Origin: Conidiobolus incongruus B7586
Lineage: Eukaryota > Entomophthoromycota > Entomophthoromycetes > Entomophthorales > Conidiobolaceae
Reading direction: 5' to 3'
Assembly (NCBI GenBank): GCA_000697335.1
Contig: JNEM01016972.1
Span: 1-31,171 of the forward strand
DNA length: 31,171 nt
Below the pieces are notes generated by a model. That model saw only the letters and a list, made by a program, of their open reading frames with translations. It ran no database searches and was not told where the DNA came from. Below, in pieces: positions 23,915 to 31,171 of the stretch. Position numbers and translations under genes: made by a program. Positions within the stretch are counted from its first letter, which is position 1, and each line of letters begins with the position of its first letter.

Positions 23915-24152
23915 ACCTACATATTAGGTATAAAATATTTTGGATTAATTGCAATGGTATTTGTTTTGATGATATCTTTAGGTTGATGATTGTATTTGAA
24001 CTAAAATATAATAAAATACAATAAAATAATAAGAATATATAAAGTAAATCTTCCAAGTCACCTGATAATATTATTTTTGCATTATTATATAAATTAGTAG
24101 ATATTCTTGTTTTTAAATATATTAAATCTCTTTTAGCTGACAATAAATCCTG
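23915..24152 (-). other. Unrecognised exon-like segments upstream of the TPT1 relic
   Basis: Two minus-strand pieces look coding and are bordered by splice-like signals. One follows a pyrimidine-rich ...TTAATCAG acceptor near 24152 and reads DLLSAKRDLIYLKTRIST. The other follows a TTTTAG acceptor near 24000 and reads FKYNHQPKDIIKTNTIAI, ending near a GTAAGT donor at about 23917. I do not recognise a family, and they do not obviously belong to Tpt1, whose conserved start lies further on. They may be part of the same relic or of another decayed gene. Confidence 0.3.
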
Positions 24153-24169
24153 ATTAATAAAAAAAGATA

Positions 24170-25187
24170 GGGTAAAAGAGTAGATGACTAATATTTCAAT
24201 TATTTTTATGTTTGACGCAATAGTAAAAGCATTTTTAAATAGTTTATTTTATATTATGAGAACGATCCTATCTCTGAACCAACAATCTATAATAATTTTT
24301 AAATGATATAATATACAGTTAGTTAATTATGACAAGTTTAATATTTTAAATATAAAAGAATTCTAAATTGATTTTGATCTGAAAATTTTTATTAACAGCC
24401 AATATATTATAACTTTGGATCTATAATAACATGGTTTTTATTTCATATACTCACTTTATACTTAACTCATAAATTATTTGTACATATTTGGATACGGGTA
24501 ACCCCAAAAATCAAACACAATGCTGCAAATAGAGTTGTTTCATTGAATTTTTAATATATATTTAAACGATTATGAAAATCTATTTGGTTCTAGAGTTAAT
24601 TTTAATATTAAAATCTTCATTTTTTTATAACATGAATAAATAAATAAATAGTTCTTGGAAATCACATGATATGTATATTATAATTTTATTATCTCAATAA
24701 AACTAATAAATTGATATAGTATTATATTCTTTGAAGAGTATATATATTGGCAATTTAATTATTTGGATTAAATAATTGAAATGAATCAAAATGATTTATC
24801 CATTTTAAGGGGATTTTGTTCCACACTGCTTCATTATTTTTATTATTCATTTCATTTGTCACAAAATTTAATATGTTGAATGAGAAATGAATGTTTGCGT
24901 TATTTGACTTATTACTATTTAATTATAAAAAATTAGAAACTATTATATTAATTATTTAAATTTCGATCAATTGAGATATCTTTGAAACAAAATATCAATA
25001 ATTAAAATCCAAACCAACTAATCTCACAGAGGGTAGACATATATTATTATAAGCATAATCTACCGAAAATATCAATTGATCTAGTTGGATTGAAATAATT
25101 ATAAACAAAGAATTTTTAATTTTAAAAAATACAAATTGAATAATATATCCAATAAAAATAATTTTAAAAATACCAATGGAAAAAGAT
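24170..25187. other. AT-rich intergenic stretch
   Basis: A/T-rich sequence between the TPT1 relic and the 3' end of the WD40 gene. No intact frame, RNA gene or repeat was recognised. Confidence 0.55.
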
Positions 25188-26859
25188 CTAGTGAAGGACT
25201 TTGATCCATCCATTATCTCCTCGAGTAAGGACAATGTTATCATGGACTGGGTGAAACGCCGCTTGAAGAAGGAGAGAGCGATAAGGTTGCCATGTCTTGA
25301 GGAGTTTTGTAGAATTGATATCGTATATATACAGTTTACCATCGCCGGAACCAGTTCCGAGCAATGTGCCCTCTGAATTGCCCGAAAGTTCAACACTGAA
25401 ACCAGAAGTAATTTGGCCTGATTGAAATTTCTAAAGATTCATAAATTAGAGCAAAATTTAAAAGTTAATGAGATTGACTTACGATAAATTTACATTGCTG
25501 AAATGGAGGGGTAGATTTGAAAGTATGAATTGTGTCATTTTGGAACTGACAGTACCACTTGTTGAGATGAGGGTGATGGTACAAACTTGTAGGAGAATAT
25601 GGTTGATTATAAATGGGATGTAGAAGATTTATACCCTAAAAATATAATTTAATGTAAATTAGTAATATCATGGCAATATTAACTTACGGTTCTTAAATCA
25701 AATGCTTGCAAACATGGATTCAAACCCCCTCGACCGACAAAATTATACCCGACAATAAGGTGATGTGAATTAGGAACTGTTATCATGTCAACGACAGGCC
25801 CAGGGGTGGGGTTAACAGCTTTTAAAATCGGACCACTGAATAAAATGAGGTTAATTAAAAAATAAAAATGATTGATTTATACTTACTCTGAAGGAGAACG
25901 GAAATCATAAGCTTCGAAACCGCCTTGCTTCAGTCCGACAAACCAAATTAAACTTGAAGGATTGGTAGGTTTTATAACTTGGATCGAATTGTTGATATTA
26001 AAATGCTAAAGCAAACAGTTAGGAAATTGAAAAATAACGATTATTAAAATACTACAGTTATTGGCTGTTGAGAAGTTAAATCCCACTGAGTCAAATCTCC
26101 TGACCAACTTGAAGTAATCACTCTTGCATCGTAACAGAGATCAGGTTGGATATCAGAAATTAAACCACCATCTAAAATCAATACATTAAGCCAAAAGCTT
26201 CAGAGAGGAATAAAATAAAATTTACTTGGACTGTTCAATTGTAATATATTTGTGCCTTTGTCACTTTTTATAATGCCAATTTTGCCGAACGTATCTCCAT
26301 AAATAAATGCTTCACCTATACGAAATAAATAAAAATATATTTTGGAAAAGTTTAAAAATTACCTGTATTGCCTAACCATCTCACTTTGGTTACCATGCTT
26401 TTAGTTACTTTAATAGAATAAAGAGTTTTGGAAGGTAGGTTGTAATGGTGTGGAGTATTCATTGGGGTAACCGGTGGCTCGAAAGGTCTGATTGTAGGTA
26501 GTGGGGGTTGAAGGTCTATTTTCTACCAAAGAGATTAATACACAAAGAATAATAGTTCTATTAAGGGAATTACTTTATTAGGTGAAAAATCTTGAAAATC
26601 ATGACTCAAATTTCTTTTTCTTAAAGAAATGTAGGGTCTTAGCTTTTTGTGATTGTGCAAATGAGTTTTATCTAAATCAAATTTTAAATGACAAGAATGT
26701 TAATATTATTCTATATTTTAAAATCAATTTCGGTAAAATAATAAATATACCTGATGAATGTTTAAAAACTTTCAAATTGGTTTTATGAGTTGGTACAAAA
26801 GTAGATAAAGAATTATTATTTTCCTCATCAGAGCTCAAATAATTAGATAGATGCTCCAT
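25188..26859 (-). CDS. WD40-repeat protein of the WDR25/PRP17 (CDC40) group, 9 exons
   Basis: WDR25 is a poorly studied relative of the splicing factor Prp17/CDC40. Minus-strand exons: 26859-26751, 26671-26574, 26522-26363, 26315-26226, 26171-26056, 26005-25887, 25835-25688, 25635-25483, 25430-25188. The eight introns are GT-AG, 47-54 bases apart from a 79-base first one. The product is 411 residues. The N-terminus is acidic (MEHLSNYLSSDEE), followed by a basic KKLRPYISLRKR segment resembling the RPYIPKR motif of WDR25. From about residue 115 come divergent WD repeats: TKVRWLGNT, RVITSSWSGDLTQWDL, and near the end GQITSGFSVELSGN, LLGTGSGDGKLYIYDI, then FHPVHDNIVLTRGDNGWIKVLH, which aligns with the C-terminal repeat of WDR25 and Prp17. 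The RPYI segment and short size favour WDR25; Prp17 is the alternative. Confidence 0.8.
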
Positions 26860-28714
26860 GTTTTTATGTTAAAACTATCAACCTTGAAAAAGATTAAAAT
26901 GAACGTAACCCTTTCAAGCTAAGTTTAGTCTTCTACTAACCAAGAAAGAATATTTTATTAAAAGAACTCAAAATCACCCTGTTAAGTTAAAATAAGGAAG
27001 AAATTTTGGAAGAATAAAATTAAGAAACTAATTTGATTGAATTCAAAATATGTTTTGTTCTCAGGAATGTCGATTTTTAAGTTTGTAAATTTAGGGAGTT
27101 GTAATTATGGGATTGAACAATCTTTGTGTTTTTGACATGATTCAAATTTACTATTATGAAGGATATTATATAAAGAAATAATCAAAAACAACTGAAATAA
27201 CAATTATAATACCAAATAATAAAATTAAAATCCAACAATTTTGTTATAAATTTACATATTCAATCAATATCTAATAGATTATATGAGTTACAAATATTTA
27301 GTCAAATTTAATAGATTGAAATTTAATTATTCGGTTTACTAATTTGATTAAACCCCTATATTATGAAATTCACTTATCAAAGAATAAAAATAATAATATA
27401 GTAATATCCATTTCTATTTTGTTGGAATGGATAATAGTAGTTAATAATAAAATGATTAGAATCACTTGGTTATACTTGAAAGAAAATAGTGATAGATAAA
27501 AAATTTTAATTATTTTAAGATATTGTAGTTCACGTATTCAAAGGATTTTCATTCCTGAAAATATATTTATTTAGGATTTGTAAAAATTAAATCATTTAAG
27601 TTTAATTCTTAACTTTCAAGTATCTAATCTTTCATAAAAATGATGATCATGTCCATAAGTATATCCTATTATAATTTTTTAAAGATTAAACATCAACAAA
27701 GGAATTAACTTAAAAATAGTGAATGTTTGTTAAATTTTGTATTATATTGATATCAATTAAAAAGCATTCAATGCAATTCAATATAATTTGAAATTTTAAA
27801 TTAGCAGATATTGGTAAATAATTTACTAATAAATTTTAATAGTTTAAACCTTATAATTTCAATTAGCTCTTTTATTGCTAATTAAATCAAAATGAACATG
27901 CATAATTCTTTTTTAAACTCGACAGATAGTAATTAAATTCAAAAGGTTCGAATGAAAATGTTCAACTATCAATATTCAAATTAAAGATGATTATGGTTAT
28001 TATATACTTTTTAATCTTTCAAAAATACAATATTCCAATTGATCAATTATCAGTGTTCCTATCTTTTCTATTATTTTAATTGTAAGTATTAACCTAAATC
28101 ATATTCCTTTATTAAATATTACTCAAAATCCATTAAAGAACTCTAATCAATAACGATTTTAAATATCTATATTATACTGATTATTTTACCTCTATAAAAA
28201 TCATTAATCATTAAATCTGTTTTAATATTAATTTGATTTTACTTTCTAAATGAATTAAATTTTTATAAAGTAAGGATATTACAAATTTATATAAATTTTT
28301 TATTGATTGAAAAATTAATATTATGAACAACAAATATGGTTTAATAATATTATTAATCATTGATATTATAATATTAATCTTAATAGGAAATCAAAAACTC
28401 AAATTTATATTCATAATTTATTCAGTTAAAATGAAGAGTGAATTACTAAATAATAAAATTTATGAAACAATTGTAAGGATATAAAAATTTTGAATCCCAT
28501 AATGACTTTTTCTAATTCAATCATTATTTAAACTATCAATATTTTGCTTTTTGAATATTATTATAGATAGAATATAAAATCATCATATTAAGATAACACT
28601 ATCAACTAATTTATAATTAATATTAAATATATTTATATATATAGAATTTGTATATCATTTTCCATCTTAATTAAAAATTATTTAATCGTATAATATAATA
28701 TAAACACATAAATC
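26860..28714. other. AT-rich intergenic stretch between divergent genes
   Basis: Separates the starts of the WD40 gene (minus) and DBP10 (plus) and must hold both promoters. The 100 bases next to each start are slightly less A/T-rich. I see no gene, RNA or repeat in the rest. Confidence 0.55.
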
Positions 28715-31171
28715 ATGGCTAAAATAAAAAATAAGAAAGCGGTTCAAAAACTTGAAAAATCTTTACCAGAGCCTGAAGATAATACTGAAGAACAATTTTA
28801 TGAAGACGATTCAGATCCTTTGGAATGGTCAGATGAGGACGATTCAGATAGTAATGAATCTGATGATATTGAAGATATTGGAAATAGTTTATTGGGTGGA
28901 GATGTTGATGTAGAAGATGAAAGTGATGAGGATGATGATGACATGGATGAAGAGGATAGTGACGAAATTGAAAATGATTCAGAGCTTGTGTCTGAAACCG
29001 AGTCAGAATCTGAAGAATCAGAACCTGAAGTTGATTTGACAGAAACATTAATGGACACCAACTTATCAGATAATGAGGACGAAGAAGATATCACTCCCAA
29101 AAAAATCACACAAAACGGGGCAAAAGCTTCCAACGATGATGATCTTGATGATTTGAAGGGTGGTAAAAAATCTTCTAGTGGTGGTTTTCAAACTATGGGT
29201 AAGTCGATTTATTGTGCATATTATCTCTTTATTTAATGGATTTTCAGGATTGATTCCTCCTTTGCTTAATGCCATTTTAAAGAAAGGCTTTAAAGTACCA
29301 ACTCCCATCCAACGTAAATGTATTCCTCTTATCATGGATGGTGTAGATGTTGTTGGTATGGCTCGTACTGGCTCAGGGAAAACTGCTGCTTTTGTTATTC
29401 CACTTATTGATAAATTGAAGCTCCATAGCGCTAAAGTAAATATATATCACTATTATAATCAATATATGTTGATTTAATTGCTTTTATAGGTTGGTGTCCG
29501 TGGTATAATTCTCTCTCCCAATCGTGAATTGGCTCTCCAAACGACCAAAGTTGTAGTAGAATTGAGCAAATTCACAGATTTGCGTGTCGTGTCTATTGTT
29601 GGTGGTGAAAAATTAGAAGATCAATTCTCTCTCCTTACCGGGAATCCTGATATTATCATTGCCACCCCTGGTCGTTTGCTCCATTTATTAGTCGAAACAA
29701 GTATGGAGTTAAGTCGTGTTGAGTATATTGTATTCGATGAATGTGATCGACTATTTGAAATGGGTTTCAGCACTCAGTTGAATGAAATTTTGGCCAAATT
29801 ACCAACTAAACGCCAAACTTTACTGTTTTCCGCTACTCTTCCCAAAAATTTGATTGAGTTTGCTAAAGCTGGTTTACAAGACCCTACATTGGTTAGATTG
29901 GACGCAGATACAAAGATTAGTTCAGATCTGGAGTTGGGTTTCTTTTATACCAAACCTGATTATAAAGAAGCTGCCCTTTTATATCTCTTAAGAACTATTG
30001 TCAAATGTCCTATGAAACATGAAGTAGATCATTTACGCATCAAACCTGAAAAGAACGAGATTGGTATGAAGAAAAAGAACAAGAAGGCCAATTTGCCACC
30101 TCTCTATTCCAAGCAAGCTATTATATTCGCATGTACAAAGCATCATGTTGAATACCTTGCAGATTTGCTAGATAAGGCTGGTTATGAAGTTGGTTACTTA
30201 TATGGTTCTCTTGACCAAACTGCTCGTCAAATTCAAATCAATCGCTTCCGCCAACAACAAGTCGCTTTTTTTGTAGTAACTGATGTTGCTGCTCGTGGTA
30301 TTGATATTCCTGTATTGGACTATGTCATCAACTATGATTTCGTTGATTCCAGCAAAGTGTTTGTCCATCGTGTTGGTCGTGTTGCACGTGCTGGTAAACG
30401 CGGCTGGGCTTACTCATTGGTTACTCCTGACGAACTTCCCTACTTCTTGGATCTTCAACTCTTCTTAGGTCGTCCCTTGATTACAGCTGCTCAGTTACAA
30501 AGAACTGGTGCTATTCCCAGCTATAACACCGATCTAGTGATTGGTAACTTGGGTACTGAAAGCAGCATGGATGTAGATATCGAATGGGTTAATAACAGGC
30601 TTGATAAGGATGTTACCTTAGAAGGTTTGCGCGGTGTTGCTCAGAATGGTTATAAGATGTTCCGTAAGAGTAGAGCTCAGTTGACTGCAGCTAAGCCCTC
30701 CATTACCAGAGCCAAAGAGTTAATCAAAACTGGTGAATTGACCCCTATCCATCCACTTGTCAGAGCCTGCGCCCCTACTGAATCCATCGAACGCGAAAAC
30801 CTGTTACAATCACTCGCCAAGTTTAGACCTTCGGAAACTATTTTTGAAATTGGTGCCAGAGGCACTAAGAAATCAACTGCTGGTTCTTTAATCATGCAAT
30901 CCCGTCGTGCAAATCTCACTAGTACTATTGCCAGTTTCAAAGAGAAGAATGAAGAACGCATTGCCAAACTTCACGAAGCCGACATGGCCAATATCAGGAC
31001 TACCTCAGCAGTTGATGATATTGATGAAGCTGCTTTAGAGAATGCTTTCTCCACAATCTACCAGCCCAGTAAGAAGAATACGCGGAACACTGCCAAGGAT
31101 GAAAAGCATTATATTGGCTATGTCCAAAAAGATGCCAATACCGAAAAGGGATACTCTCTCTCCAGTGGAAC
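28715..31171 (+). CDS. DBP10: DEAD-box ATP-dependent RNA helicase Dbp10/DDX54, 3' end outside window
   Basis: Nucleolar helicase for 60S ribosomal subunit assembly. Exons 28715-29198, 29248-29435 and 29490 to beyond the edge, with introns of 49 and 54 bases; about 784 residues are present. The N-terminus carries a long Asp/Glu/Ser-rich tract (about 20-135). Core motifs in order: Q motif [10 protein letters not shown] (176-185), motif I ARTGSGKT (200-207), SPNREL, TPGR, motif II DECD (307-310), SAT (338-340), a Dbp10-type insertion with [23 protein letters not shown], and motif [12 protein letters not shown] (from 517). [14 protein letters not shown] and the C-terminal [14 protein letters not shown] segment are specific to Dbp10/DDX54. 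Motif II reads DECD, not the usual DEAD of this family. The missing part should be the last C-terminal portion with its DBP10CT domain. Confidence 0.96.

Noticed and set aside
27940-27955. GGTTCGAATG, resembling a polymerase III B box
   Set aside because: No A box at a suitable distance, no T-arm pairing and no island of raised G+C around it.
28798-29133. Serine-rich minus-strand open frame of 111 codons
   Set aside because: It is the antisense shadow of the Asp/Glu/Ser-rich tract of DBP10; its Ser repeats come from the complementary GAT/GAA codons.

Overview
The window looks like nuclear DNA of a very AT-rich fungus, probably an early-diverging lineage. Evidence: a p38/Hog1-type MAP kinase, a fungal SPT23/MGA2-type transcription factor, and a WDR25-type WD40 gene that budding yeasts lack. 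The standard code gives uninterrupted exons. I placed 36 GT-AG introns, 34 of them 47-62 bases long. Exons are clearly richer in G+C than the spaces between genes, which run for 1-4 kb at extreme AT content. Entomophthoromycotina/Conidiobolus-like or Kickxellomycotina-like genomes would fit, but that placement is inference.

Layout from left to right. 1-2575 is an AT-rich stretch with coding-like scraps, ending in a hairpin-forming inverted repeat. 2576-3702 (+) is a ketopantoate reductase family enzyme in 3 exons. 5540-7214 (-) is the HOG1 MAP kinase in 12 exons. 8459-9698 (-) is the TFIIH subunit MAT1/TFB3 in 6 exons. 11939-12403 (+) is an intronless secreted ML-domain (NPC2-like) lipid-binding protein. 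About 12.4-16.7 kb is a desert holding a possible decayed Ty3/Gypsy-like fossil and a tRNA-derived SINE-like unit. 16727-19597 (-) is an SPT23/MGA2-like factor in 8 exons. 20999-21071 (-) is tRNA-Lys(UUU). 22562-22863 (+) is the mitochondrial assembly factor CMC2 in 2 exons. It meets, tail to tail with 5 bases between, a decayed tRNA 2'-phosphotransferase (TPT1) gene at about 22869-23790 (-). 25188-26859 (-) is a WDR25/PRP17-type WD40 protein in 9 exons. 28715 to the right edge (+) is DBP10/DDX54, a ribosome-biogenesis helicase, cut off by the window.

The genes are unrelated housekeeping and signalling genes (coenzyme A synthesis, osmostress signalling, transcription/DNA repair, lipid transfer, membrane-lipid regulation, mitochondrial respiration, ribosome assembly). 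There is no operon or cluster logic. The least ordinary items are the TPT1 pseudogene, the SPT23/MGA2 protein with no visible membrane anchor, the DECD motif in DBP10, and the SINE-like unit. I found no evidence for a wholly new multi-gene system. All exon joins were worked out by hand from frame and splice signals and have not been checked against transcripts.
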